This document shows, piece by piece, positions 1-7,563 of a DNA stretch of 14,216 bases. Every line of letters starts with the position of its first letter. Positions within the stretch are counted from its first letter, which is position 1. The notes under the pieces are model-generated. The model made no database searches. It saw nothing but the letters and a program-made list of their open reading frames with translations, and was not told where the DNA came from. Origin of the DNA: Firmicutes bacterium UBA3906 (GTDB lineage Bacteria; Bacillota; Clostridia; Caldicoprobacterales; DTU083); the NCBI GenBank assembly GCA_002391555.1, contig DGFG01000114.1, positions 1,830-16,045 on the forward strand, read 5' to 3'. The position numbers and the translations under genes are program-made.

Positions 1-938
1 TTTATAGCCTTAACGCCCCTAATCCGGACCCCACTTTTTTCCTTGGCCAGCTCTGTACGTTCAAAGTCTGACTTTTTATTGGCAGCCTCCCTATAGGCAT
101 AAAGCTCGTCTAGGTTTTCTATCTGGTCCTTTAGCTCATCAATTAAGGGGTGCTCAGGGGCAATAACCATATAGGTTGCTCCAAAGAGGGTATCTGGCCT
201 GGTTGTAAATACCTTTAGGCTAGTGCCACCCTTGACCTTAAAGACCAGCTCAGCCCCTGTAGACTTGCCGATCCAGTTTTGCTGCTGTACCTTTACCCTG
301 TCTATATAGTCAACAGTATCTAGGTCCTCAAGTAGCCTTTCAGCATACTCGGTGATCCTTAGCATCCATTGATTTTTTACCTTTCTGACTACCTCGCCAC
401 CACAGCGTTCACAGGCTCCCCCTACTACCTCCTCATTGGCTAGGCCAATCCTACATGATACGCACCAGTTAATAGCAAACTCACTCTTGTAGGCAAGGCC
501 CTTTTCAAATAGCTTTAAAAAGATCCACTGGGTCCACTTGTAGTAGTCGGGGTCTGTTGTATTTATCTCCCTATCCCAGTCAAAGGAGTAGCCAAGGGAT
601 TTTAGCTGCTTTTTAAAGCGGGCCACATTATTTTCTGTTACTATCCTTGGATGGATCTTGTTTTGAATAGCAAAGTTTTCTGTAGGCAGGCCAAAGGCAT
701 CCCAGCCCATGGCATATAGGACATTTTGCCCCTCTAGCCTTCTCTTTCTGGCTACTATATCAAGTGCAGTATAGGGCCTTGGGTGTCCAACATGAAGACC
801 CTGACCCGATGGGTAAGGAAACTCAACCAGGGCATAAAACTTTTTCTTTGTGTGGTCCACTGTGGCCTTAAAGGTCTTTTCCCTGTCCCAGATATCCTGC
901 CATTTCTTTTCAATCTCTCTAAAATTGTAGTCCTTCAT
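1..938 (-). CDS. leuS: Leucyl-tRNA synthetase, N-terminal part (cut by window edge)
   Basis: Class I aminoacyl-tRNA synthetase that charges tRNA-Leu in the cytosol. About 312 residues are visible and the rest lies beyond position 1; the bacterial family is usually 800-880 residues. Seen: the catalytic HIGH motif as HVGH at residues 49-52, within [21 protein letters not shown] four-cysteine zinc-binding insert follows at C159, C162, C176 and C179. The opening of the CP1 editing domain is there too, with the Thr-rich TTRPDTLFG at 245-253. The KMSKS loop and tRNA-binding C-terminus are outside the window. The start is the ATG at 938..936, preceded by a GAGGAAG ribosome site 7-8 bases upstream. 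It lies directly behind a complete T-box leader, so expression should respond to uncharged tRNA-Leu. The family assignment is very secure. Confidence 0.97.
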   Translation of the reverse strand, partial: MKDYNFREIEKKWQDIWDREKTFKATVDHTKKKFYALVEFPYPSGQGLHVGHPRPYTALDIVARKRRLEGQNVLYAMGWDAFGLPTENFAIQNKIHPRIVTENNVARFKKQLKSLGYSFDWDREINTTDPDYYKWTQWIFLKLFEKGLAYKSEFAINWCVSCRIGLANEEVVGGACERCGGEVVRKVKNQWMLRITEYAERLLEDLDTVDYIDRVKVQQQNWIGKSTGAELVFKVKGGTSLKVFTTRPDTLFGATYMVIAPEHPLIDELKDQIENLDELYAYREAANKKSDFERTELAKEKSGVRIRGVKAI

Positions 939-967
939 TGTGTCACTTCCTCTTGTTTTGATTGCAA

Positions 968-1237
968 TATAAAAAACCTTCATCCCAAATCATAGAGACG
1001 AAGGTCCGCGGTACCACTCTATTTATCGTTTAACTAAAGCTACATACACCTAGTATGTCCCACTAAACGATCTCTCATAAAAGATAACGGATTTACCGGC
1101 TGTAGCTACAAGGTCACTACAGCAGCTCAGAGACGAGTTCAACCCTGGTTAGTACCCCCTTTCACCAAGCAGGGGCTCTCTTTAAACAAACCTAAAAGGT
1201 CTACTACTTCCCTTCATCGCAAAGCTTATTATTTGGT
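968..1237 (-). promoter_or_regulatory. T-box leader controlling leuS (tRNA-Leu sensing)
   Basis: Read on the minus strand, this leader carries the diagnostic T-box sequence AGAGTGGTACCGCGG (1020..1006). It pairs with the acceptor end of uncharged tRNA to form the antiterminator. Downstream is the competing terminator hairpin (1005..976) and U-tract. Upstream are the paired Stem I arms, including an AGAGAG element and a GGTGAAAG element. The best specifier candidate is CTC at 1137..1135, within GAACTCGTCTCTGAG, which reads as leucine and fits the gene controlled. The specifier is chosen by position and match to the gene, not by a folded model. Mechanism known for the family: uncharged tRNA-Leu prevents termination and raises leuS expression. 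Confidence 0.93.
971..1005 (-). terminator. Intrinsic terminator of the leuS T-box
   Basis: On the minus strand ACCTTC (1005..1000) pairs with GAAGGT (981..976), followed by a run of T (976..971). The left arm directly follows the GGTACCGCGG T-box sequence, the normal geometry of the mutually exclusive terminator and antiterminator. Confidence 0.9.
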
Positions 1238-1266
1238 ATTATAACAAAAAGCCTAGGCTAATACAA
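1238..1266 (-). promoter_or_regulatory. Promoter of the T-box/leuS transcript
   Basis: Minus-strand TTGTAT (1266..1261), a 17-bp spacer and TATAAT (1243..1238), with a TG one base before the -10 (extended -10). Initiation a few bases downstream fits the start of the T-box leader. The spacer contains the palindrome AGCCTAGGCT followed by five T. Confidence 0.75.
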
Positions 1267-1288
1267 GAAAAGATAGGAAAATATTAAT

Positions 1289-2539
1289 CTATAATGCCTT
1301 CCTTGTAAATTCCCAAAAGCTACCGCCAAATAGGTACTTTACATCCCTTATAATTTCCTCCTCGGTAAAGCGCCAGCCTGCATCTAAGAGGTCCTTGTAT
1401 TTATCATATAAGACTGAGGCGATTATTTGCCTGGAATGACCCCATTTATAAATTAGCTGGTCAAGGACCCTAGCATCAGAGTGCTGGGGGATAAAGCTTA
1501 GGCCAAGTAGCTCCATCCGCATCCGGGTAATTTCCTCTATTAGGCTAGGGTTATTTAAAAACCACCAGGACCCAAATACCATTAGGTTTTTAAACTTTCT
1601 AGCTGTAACGCAAAGCTCGTGCTGGTCCTCTCTGGCTAGCATTGTAACCATAAATTTATTATTAGGATAGCTAGAGCATAGGTTCTCTAAGGCTGAGATA
1701 TCTGACTTGCCAAGAGAGTCACCGGCCAGCCTAAGATCTGGATTGACGCTTCTTTTTGTTCCTATCATAAGGGCTAGGGGCATATTTAGCTGCCTACATA
1801 CCGGTAGGATACATTCCTCTAAGAGGTAAGTCCTAATACTATCATCTGGATAGGCAAAGTCTGAAGCTAAGGATACTGCCATATAGATTGGGTTCATCTT
1901 GTCAACCCAGTAAAGTAAAAACCTCTTGACCTCAGCTATAGTCTGCTCATCTAGGATTTCACTAGTCAAATAGCCCTTTTTACCAAGCTTTATCCGAGCT
2001 AGCTGCCAATCATTTAAGAGGACATCAAGCCTTAGGGCCGAATGAAAGCCCATGTCAGCTTGGATACCCCTTTGCCACTTTAAGCATTCTTCATCATCAA
2101 AAGGATCATTGGTCATAACCACATCCTTTATCCTGGCTACCTCAAAGACTGTTTTTATATAATCCTCAGTCCTAAGTCCACTAAAGTAGGTCCTATAGGC
2201 CTCAAGATCACGGGCTCCTGGGTCCAGTCCTAGACCCTTTAGTACAGTGATTACGCCCCTTGTGGCTTCACTAACAGGGCTAGCCTGTATAAAGAGGGTC
2301 TGCCAAATAAGGTCAGCCTGTTCTTGCTTGGCCAGGGCCCAAAAGTCCTCATAGGGCATGCTTGTATAGCGGAAAAACTCTGCAACAAGATAGTGATAGG
2401 TTAAAAGGTCATCTATTCCCCATAGCAGCATATCATCAAACTGGGCAGAGTAAAGATGGGTATGAATATCGGTGACCCTTACCTCCCTAACGGCAGAATC
2501 GACAAACCTTTTTAGCTCATAGGAATTGTTAACTGGCAT
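1289..2539 (-). CDS. Divergent uronate isomerase-like amidohydrolase
   Basis: Amidohydrolase-superfamily TIM barrel, closest by recognisable motifs to the glucuronate/uronate isomerase (UxaC) fold. These use an active-site metal to interconvert D-glucuronate and D-fructuronate or the galacturonate pair. Seen, numbering from the ATG at 2539: the metal motif DIHTHLY with D24, H26 and H28, a long WGIDDLLTYHYL stretch, MIGTKRSVNP, and PQHSDAR near the C-terminus with the likely last ligand D355. Length is 416 residues against about 470 for classical UxaC, so it is a divergent subgroup. From memory, similar proteins annotated glucuronate isomerase occur in Planctomycetes. A GTG at 2548 in frame would add three residues, but the GGGG ribosome site is better spaced for the ATG at 2539. 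No uxaB/uxuA/kdgK partner is adjacent, so the substrate is uncertain. Confidence 0.8.
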   Translation of the reverse strand: MPVNNSYELKRFVDSAVREVRVTDIHTHLYSAQFDDMLLWGIDDLLTYHYLVAEFFRYTSMPYEDFWALAKQEQADLIWQTLFIQASPVSEATRGVITVLKGLGLDPGARDLEAYRTYFSGLRTEDYIKTVFEVARIKDVVMTNDPFDDEECLKWQRGIQADMGFHSALRLDVLLNDWQLARIKLGKKGYLTSEILDEQTIAEVKRFLLYWVDKMNPIYMAVSLASDFAYPDDSIRTYLLEECILPVCRQLNMPLALMIGTKRSVNPDLRLAGDSLGKSDISALENLCSSYPNNKFMVTMLAREDQHELCVTARKFKNLMVFGSWWFLNNPSLIEEITRMRMELLGLSFIPQHSDARVLDQLIYKWGHSRQIIASVLYDKYKDLLDAGWRFTEEEIIRDVKYLFGGSFWEFTRKAL

Positions 2540-2613
2540 ATAGGACACCCCATCTACTATTATTATAGGCTAACAGATTATTGGCTGAATGAAAATACAA
2601 AAATTCTACTTAC

Positions 2614-2642
2614 ATTATAGTCAGATAAAAAAGCCTAGTCAA
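2614..2642 (-). promoter_or_regulatory. Promoter of the uronate isomerase-like gene
   Basis: Minus-strand TTGACT (2642..2637), a spacer of exactly 17 bp and TATAAT (2619..2614), close to consensus. It predicts a leader of about 65-70 bases. The -35 lies inside a bulged inverted repeat (2630-2653) that ends in a T run on this strand. Confidence 0.8.
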
Positions 2643-2767
2643 CTAAGGCTTTCCCCACCACTATAATGCTAAGGGCCTAGTATAGCAGGATTTTTTAATA
2701 GCCTTATAGAAGAATAGCTTATCAAATTTATAAATGACTTACAGTAGAAACATAGGAGGGCTCTTGT

Positions 2768-3805
2768 ATGCAAAAAAAACAAATGGATAGGAAAAAACAC
2801 CTGATAGCCTACCTGGCTGATTGGGCTAGCTGGCAGGCTGAGGACCTAGATGTAAAAAAGGTTAGCCACATCAATTATTCCTTTGCCCTTATAAAAGATG
2901 GCAGGGTATCAGTTGACCACCTAGAAAAGCTAGACAGGCTCAAGATACTAAAGGAAAGAAATAAAGACCTAAAGATTGTCCTGTCTATCGGTGGCTGGGG
3001 AGCCGATGGCTTTTCCGATGCTGCCCTGACCCAAGACTCCCGTAGCCTATTTACTAAAACTGCTATAGATATAGTAACTGAATATGACTTCGATGGCCTA
3101 GACCTAGACTGGGAGTACCCCTGCCGAGACTTTGCAGGTATAAAGGCCAGGCCCGAGGACAAGGCAAATTATACCCATTTGGTTAGGTCCCTGCGCGCTG
3201 GTCTAGATGAGCTCTCTGACAAGACCAAAAGGCCCTATCTACTTACCATGGCAGCAGGTGCTGCAGAGATCTTTGTAGGGGACCTAGAGCTTGACCTGCT
3301 CTCCCTCCTCTTTGATTATGTTAGTATTATGACTTATGATTTTCATACCGGATCTGATACTGTAGGCCATCACACAAACCTGTACTGTTTTGAGCATGAC
3401 CAGTCTATCAGTGTTCAAAAGTCAGTTGAGGCCTTTAGTCGGGCTGGACTCCCAACAGAGAAAATAGTAATAGGTGCAGCCTTTTACGGTCGTGGCTGGT
3501 CAGGCTTTGATAGGGACCTCCATCCCATCGGCCAAAAGGGTCAGGGAGATCTATCCTACCCTTATGAAAAGATAAAAATAGCCATAAAAGAAAAAAGCCT
3601 AGTCCGCTATTGGGACCAAGCCGCTTGTGCTCCCTATCTACTTAATGATGATATATTTGTTGGCTATGATGATCCAGAGTCCCTCCGCCACAAGGTCGCC
3701 TATGTCCTAAAAGAGGACCTAGCTGGCATTATGTTTTGGGAGTGGTCCAAGGATGTTGACAATGAACTCCTAGATGCCATATACAAGGCCTACCAGGGCC
3801 AGTGA
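2768..3805 (+). CDS. Glycoside hydrolase family 18, chitinase-like, cytosolic
   Basis: GH18 TIM-barrel glycosidase expected to cut beta-1,4 bonds of GlcNAc-containing substrates (chitooligosaccharides, or N-glycan or muropeptide fragments) by substrate-assisted retaining catalysis. Seen in 345 residues: SIGGW at 73-77 (barrel strand 3), the signature DGLDLDWEYP at 109-118 with catalytic Glu116 and assisting Asp112 and Asp114, MTYDFHT from 188, and FWEWS near the C-terminus lining the -1 site. The N-terminus (MQKKQMDRKKHLIAYLADW) enters the barrel directly. There is no signal peptide, membrane anchor, carbohydrate-binding or LysM module, so the enzyme probably acts in the cytosol on imported oligosaccharides. 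AGGAGG lies 8-9 bases before the ATG. The gene is alone on this strand; its 3' end overlaps the opposing dehydrogenase gene by 16 bp. Exact substrate unknown. Confidence 0.9.
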   Translation: MQKKQMDRKKHLIAYLADWASWQAEDLDVKKVSHINYSFALIKDGRVSVDHLEKLDRLKILKERNKDLKIVLSIGGWGADGFSDAALTQDSRSLFTKTAIDIVTEYDFDGLDLDWEYPCRDFAGIKARPEDKANYTHLVRSLRAGLDELSDKTKRPYLLTMAAGAAEIFVGDLELDLLSLLFDYVSIMTYDFHTGSDTVGHHTNLYCFEHDQSISVQKSVEAFSRAGLPTEKIVIGAAFYGRGWSGFDRDLHPIGQKGQGDLSYPYEKIKIAIKEKSLVRYWDQAACAPYLLNDDIFVGYDDPESLRHKVAYVLKEDLAGIMFWEWSKDVDNELLDAIYKAYQGQ

Positions 3806-4515
3806 TTACCCAAATGATCTAAAAAGGCAGGGCTGTCAGCCTTGAACTCATCCTTGCGCAGTATCAGACCGTATATGTCACTTGCTGCCTTTTCAGGCGG
3901 AAAGTCAGCCTCTTCATTTACATGGCCTAGCATGTAGGTTTTGAGCCAGCCAGGATGGATAACAAGGACCTGACCGCCCTTTTTATATATAGCATTGTGG
4001 ACCATAGCCGATTGCATATTTAGGGCCGCCTTTGCCATAGCATAGGAAAACCAGCCAGTCCTATAGCATCTTCCTATAGAACCTGCCTCAGAGGAGATAT
4101 TAACTATTAGCTTGTCCCTACTATTCATAACAAGGTCAACTAGGCCCTGGGTCACTCTCAAGGCCCCTAGGGTATTGACCTGATATATCCTTGTTACCTC
4201 ATCATAATCAATCTCATCAAAAATAGACCCGTCCTCATCCTTGCTACCAGCTATTCCAGCATTATTTATAAGTAGGTCCAAAGAGTCAGTCCTTGCTTTG
4301 ATCTGACCTACTGCCTCATCTACACTAGCCTGATCTGACACATCAAGGTCTACTATATAAAGTCTGTCTCCACAGGACTCCTTTAGCCTATCTAGCCAGT
4401 CCCAGTCCCTAATGTACCTGCTGGCAAAGACCCTATAGCCCTCTTTTAAGAGTAGGTCTGTTAGGCAATAGCCAAGTCCCCTATCTGCTCCTGTTACAAA
4501 GGCAGTTTTCTCCAT
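3790..4515 (-). CDS. Short-chain dehydrogenase/reductase (SDR)
   Basis: Classical NAD(P)-dependent Rossmann-fold oxidoreductase of 241 residues, the normal SDR length. Seen: cofactor motif TGADRGLG at 8-15, LDVS near 57-60, NNAG at 84-87, the catalytic serine region NISSEAG (S141/S142), Y158 and K162 of YxxxK in SYAMAK, and HPGW with a following T after the active site. All catalytic residues are present, so it should be active. The substrate cannot be read from sequence. A GGGGAG ribosome site precedes the ATG at 4515. It lies 74 bp downstream of arginase on the same strand, with an AT-rich direct repeat between, so co-transcription is possible. It converges on the GH18 gene with a 16-bp overlap. 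Confidence 0.9.
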   Translation of the reverse strand: MEKTAFVTGADRGLGYCLTDLLLKEGYRVFASRYIRDWDWLDRLKESCGDRLYIVDLDVSDQASVDEAVGQIKARTDSLDLLINNAGIAGSKDEDGSIFDEIDYDEVTRIYQVNTLGALRVTQGLVDLVMNSRDKLIVNISSEAGSIGRCYRTGWFSYAMAKAALNMQSAMVHNAIYKKGGQVLVIHPGWLKTYMLGHVNEEADFPPEKAASDIYGLILRKDEFKADSPAFLDHLGNHWPW

Positions 4516-4540
4516 ACCCTTCTCCCCTACTAGACTTTTT

Positions 4541-4591
4541 ATATCTTTAATTTTGTATCTTTTGCTTTATATCTTTAATTTTATATCTTTT
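4541..4591. repeat. Tandem AT-rich direct repeat, two 23-bp copies
   Basis: Two copies, 4541-4563 and 4569-4591, identical except for one base (G at 4555, A at 4583), with a 28-bp period. They fill most of the gap between the arginase stop and the dehydrogenase ribosome site, and the second copy reaches the arginase stop codon. Each copy has two TATCTTT elements. Confidence 0.8.
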
Positions 4592-5492
4592 ATAGGTATA
4601 TTATCTTTTTGCCTACCATTGAGCAAATCAAGGATACAGCCATTTCGGCTGTCTGGTTTCTAGTATCTAGGGTGGGGTTTACCTCAACTAGTTCAAGTGA
4701 CCTTATCCCATTGTTGCTTGATATAATCTCTGCAGCAAGTTTTGCCTCCCTATAGGTAAGGCCCCCGTAAATAGGGGTCCCTACGCCAGGGGCTTCAGTT
4801 GGGTTTAAGACATCCATATCAAAGCTAACATGGTAGCCCACTGTATCCTTTGTAACTATATCTAATGCCATCTCCATAACAGAGCGCATCCCGTACATGT
4901 CAATATCAGTAATTGTAAATATAGTTATGCCTGATTTTTTTATAAGGTCTGCTTCCTTTGGGTCTATATCCCTGGCACCTATGATAACAACCTTTTCCGG
5001 ATTGACAAAGGGCATGTCCTCAGTCCTAAAGGGAGCCATCTCCTGGGCCCCTACCCCTGTTAGGGCTGCCAGTGGCATACCGTGTACATTGCCGGTTATA
5101 GTTGTCTCCAAGGTATTAAAGTCAGTATGGGCATCTATCCACAAAATCCCCACATTTTTAAGTACGCTTTGGACACCAAAGACCGTTCCCACAGCTATAC
5201 TATGGTCACCACCTAGTACTACTGGAAAGGCCCCATCTAGTAGGCTCAAGTTTACCTGCTTTGCCAGAGTTTCGTTTACTACATTTATCTGGTCAAGGTG
5301 CCTGGCCCGAGTTGATAGGGGTTCTTCAAACTCTATTACATCAACGGGTATATTCCCCCTGTCCCTATAGTCAAAGCCCATATTTAGTAGCTCTCGCCTA
5401 AGACCTGCATACCTAATTGCACTAGGCCCCATATCTACTCCCCTTCGGTTGGCTCCTAAATCGATTGGTACACCTATAATATCAAGCTTCAT
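4590..5492 (-). CDS. rocF: Arginase (ureohydrolase family)
   Basis: Manganese enzyme that hydrolyses L-arginine to ornithine and urea in the cytosol. The 300-residue length is typical of bacterial arginases. Seen: GGDHS at 94-98 (metal ligand H97), DAHTDFN from 120 (D120, H122, D124), the arginase-type GNVHGMPLA at 134-142 and SFDMDVLNP at 223-231 (D225, D227). The last is followed by EAPGVGTP, where arginases bind the substrate carboxylate side. ELVEVNP lies near 267. The DAHxDFN...GNxHGMP pattern favours arginase over agmatinase or formiminoglutamase. AAGGAGA precedes the ATG at 5492. A 14-bp perfect palindrome and an 11-bp tandem repeat lie in the leader and promoter zone, suggesting regulation. 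No ornithine aminotransferase or arginine transporter is adjacent. Confidence 0.93.
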   Translation of the reverse strand: MKLDIIGVPIDLGANRRGVDMGPSAIRYAGLRRELLNMGFDYRDRGNIPVDVIEFEEPLSTRARHLDQINVVNETLAKQVNLSLLDGAFPVVLGGDHSIAVGTVFGVQSVLKNVGILWIDAHTDFNTLETTITGNVHGMPLAALTGVGAQEMAPFRTEDMPFVNPEKVVIIGARDIDPKEADLIKKSGITIFTITDIDMYGMRSVMEMALDIVTKDTVGYHVSFDMDVLNPTEAPGVGTPIYGGLTYREAKLAAEIISSNNGIRSLELVEVNPTLDTRNQTAEMAVSLICSMVGKKIIYL

Positions 5493-5515
5493 AAATAGTC
5501 TCCTTTTTATGGTCG

Positions 5516-5529
5516 GTCTTTTAAAAGAC
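5516..5529. promoter_or_regulatory. Perfect 14-bp palindrome in the arginase leader
   Basis: GTCTTTTAAAAGAC is its own reverse complement. It lies between the likely -10 of the arginase promoter and its ribosome site, where a bound repressor would block transcription. It does not resemble an ArgR box as I know it. Function is inferred from position only. Confidence 0.4.
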
Positions 5530-5542
5530 TAGCAAAAATCCT

Positions 5543-5548
5543 ATAATA
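5543..5548 (-). promoter_or_regulatory. Possible extended -10 of the arginase promoter
   Basis: Minus-strand TATTAT preceded by TGA gives an extended -10 (TGATATTAT), about 50 bp before the arginase ATG. No convincing -35 is seen at the usual distance. An activator at the adjacent tandem repeat (5555-5576) could compensate, but that is inference. Confidence 0.35.
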
Positions 5549-5554
5549 TCAGTC

Positions 5555-5576
5555 CTATATAGGCTCTATATAGGCT
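5555..5576. repeat. Perfect tandem repeat of an 11-bp unit upstream of arginase
   Basis: CTATATAGGCT occurs twice head to tail (5555-5565, 5566-5576), just upstream of the candidate arginase -10. An 11-bp period puts both copies on the same DNA face, as expected for a pair of protein-binding half-sites. Confidence 0.6.
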
Positions 5577-5672
5577 ATTTCCCGACCTCTTTTAAAAATC
5601 CTGCTTATAGCTAGCTATATCTATTTTATCCTAGCCCCTCCTTGATAATTAGCGGTAGGATTTTTTCAATGG

Positions 5673-7427
5673 CTAGGCAATTCCTCCTAAGGTCTGTAGA
5701 CTATCCTGGGCCTTGCATAGACTAGAATATAGGCCCCCTGCCTCTACTAGGTCTCTATGCCTGCCGTGTTCTCTAATCTGCCCGTCTTCTAGTACTATTA
5801 TCTGGTCAGCATCCTGAATTGTAGATAGGCGGTGGGCTATGACTATGGTTGTCCTGTTTTCTTTTAGTTTGCCTAGGGCCTCCTGGATCAGGACCTCTGT
5901 TTGAGTGTCAACTGCTGATGTTGCCTCATCTAGTATCAGTATTGGAGCATTTTTTAGTATGGCTCTGGCTATGGAGATCCTTTGCTTTTGCCCTCCAGAT
6001 AGCTTTACTCCCCTCTCACCTACCCTGGTATCATAGCCATCTGCCAGGTCCATGATAAAGTCATGGGCATTGCCCATTTTGGCTGCCTCTACAAGCTGGT
6101 CCTCAGTGGCATCCTCCCTGCCATAGAGTATATTGTCTCTAATAGTCCCATTAAAGAGAAAGACATCCTGAGACACTATGGAGATATTATCCCTAAGGCT
6201 GGTCTGGCTGATATCTTTTATATTTATGTCATCTACATAAATATTTCCCTCCTGGGGCTCATAAAAACGGGGTATCAGGTTTGCAATTGTGGTCTTGCCA
6301 ACCCCTGTTGGTCCAACTAGAGCTAGAGTCTGGCCAGGCTTTACCTTAAAGGATATATCCTTTAGGACAGGAATATCATCCTCATAGGAAAAGCTAACCC
6401 TATCAAAGGTAAGCTGCCCCTTTACGTCATCAAGGACAAGGGCATCCGGTCTATCCTTTATCTCTGGCTCCTCATCTAAAATCTCAAGTACCCTTTCAGC
6501 ACTAGCTAGTGCATGCTGTAGGCCCTCATTTATCCTACCTAGGGCTGTTATTGGCTGATAAAAGGCTCCAATATAAAGTAGAAAGGCTACTAGGTCAGCA
6601 ATAGGTAGCTGGTTATTTAGGGCCAGTCTGCCACCGAAGTATATAATTATTACTGTACCTAGGCTAGAGACAAACTCAACTGTTGGGTAAAAGGAGTTAG
6701 ATAGCTTTAATGCCTTTAAAATAGCCCCAGTATGCCTGCCAACACTCTTTTCTACCCTGCTACCCTCGTATTCTTCCTTGGTAAAGGACTTTATCTCCTT
6801 TATACCTGAGAAATTGTCCTGTAAAATCGCACTCATCAACCCGTTTTTGGTCTGGGCCTGCTTAAATAGTGGTCTTGAAATCTTGCTAAACTTTAGGACC
6901 ATCCAGATAAGCAGGGGGATTGGTATAAGGGTAAGTAGGGCCAGTTTTACATTCATGAAAAATAGCATTGTAGATACGCCTATAATCATAAAACCATTTA
7001 CTACAACCGTTGGTATGGCATGGGCCAAGAGCATTTCAAAATTCCTAGTATCATCTAGGACCCTGGCCATTAGGTCACCTGTCTGCTTGTCCTGATAGAA
7101 ACGTAGGGACAGGCCCTGCATATGCTGGTAAAGGTCGCTCCTTATAGCATGTAGGATATGCCAGGCTGCATAATGGGATGTATACTCTGTACCAAACTGG
7201 GCTAGGGCTCGGAGCAGATAAACGCCAAGGGCTAGTAAGGCCATCCTACTAATACTAGTTAAAAAGTCCCCATCAAGCCCACTTTTCTCAACGGTCCCAA
7301 TGAGGGTCCTAATCATCTGGGGTGGTATCATGTTCATAGCAGTTACAGTTAGCATAGACAGGGTGGCTAGTACTAAAAACCACCTATAAGGTTTTATATA
7401 TTTTAACAAGGCCTTAAGTTCCTTCAT
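5673..7427 (-). CDS. ABC exporter, fused membrane and ATPase domains
   Basis: Type IV (MsbA/Sav1866-like) half-transporter of 584 residues that should work as a dimer, exporting a drug, lipid or peptide. Seen, numbering from the ATG at 7427: transmembrane domain about 1-320 with six helices. The nucleotide-binding domain then has Walker A GPTGVGKT at 372-379, a Q-loop in SQDVF near 419, signature LSGGQ at 476-480, Walker B ILILDE at 496-501 and switch H532 in AHRLST. All ATPase motifs are intact, including the catalytic Glu. An in-frame GTG at 7433 sits only one base from the AGGAG site, whereas the ATG at 7427 has 7-base spacing, so I chose the ATG. It has its own good promoter and no second half-transporter beside it, suggesting a homodimer. 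Substrate cannot be told. Confidence 0.93.
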   Translation of the reverse strand: MKELKALLKYIKPYRWFLVLATLSMLTVTAMNMIPPQMIRTLIGTVEKSGLDGDFLTSISRMALLALGVYLLRALAQFGTEYTSHYAAWHILHAIRSDLYQHMQGLSLRFYQDKQTGDLMARVLDDTRNFEMLLAHAIPTVVVNGFMIIGVSTMLFFMNVKLALLTLIPIPLLIWMVLKFSKISRPLFKQAQTKNGLMSAILQDNFSGIKEIKSFTKEEYEGSRVEKSVGRHTGAILKALKLSNSFYPTVEFVSSLGTVIIIYFGGRLALNNQLPIADLVAFLLYIGAFYQPITALGRINEGLQHALASAERVLEILDEEPEIKDRPDALVLDDVKGQLTFDRVSFSYEDDIPVLKDISFKVKPGQTLALVGPTGVGKTTIANLIPRFYEPQEGNIYVDDINIKDISQTSLRDNISIVSQDVFLFNGTIRDNILYGREDATEDQLVEAAKMGNAHDFIMDLADGYDTRVGERGVKLSGGQKQRISIARAILKNAPILILDEATSAVDTQTEVLIQEALGKLKENRTTIVIAHRLSTIQDADQIIVLEDGQIREHGRHRDLVEAGGLYSSLCKAQDSLQTLGGIA

Positions 7428-7464
7428 AAACACACTCCTAAAGTCCGATTTTCAAATACACTAT

Positions 7465-7493
7465 ATTATAACCCATGGGCCTAGCAAGTTCAA
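7465..7493 (-). promoter_or_regulatory. Promoter of the ABC exporter gene
   Basis: Minus-strand TTGAAC (7493..7488), a 17-bp spacer and TATAAT (7470..7465), placing the start site about 30 bases before the ATG at 7427. Confidence 0.75.
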
Positions 7494-7563
7494 TTAAGTG
7501 ACCAGCATAAAAAAAGCAACTATAAATAGCTGCCCTTACCATCTAGCTTTCATAAACTCCCAG

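Noticed and set aside
1006..1200. tRNA gene in the leuS upstream region
   Set aside because: The paired elements are those of the T-box leader; no cloverleaf with T-arm and anticodon arm is seen.
4897..5370. 157-codon open frame on the plus strand inside arginase
   Set aside because: Antisense shadow of a clear arginase gene, no recognisable protein family and no ribosome site.
5623..5645. Strong minus-strand ribosome-site sequence AAGGAGGGG in the arginase upstream gap
   Set aside because: No ATG, GTG or TTG at proper spacing and no open frame follows; at most a relic.
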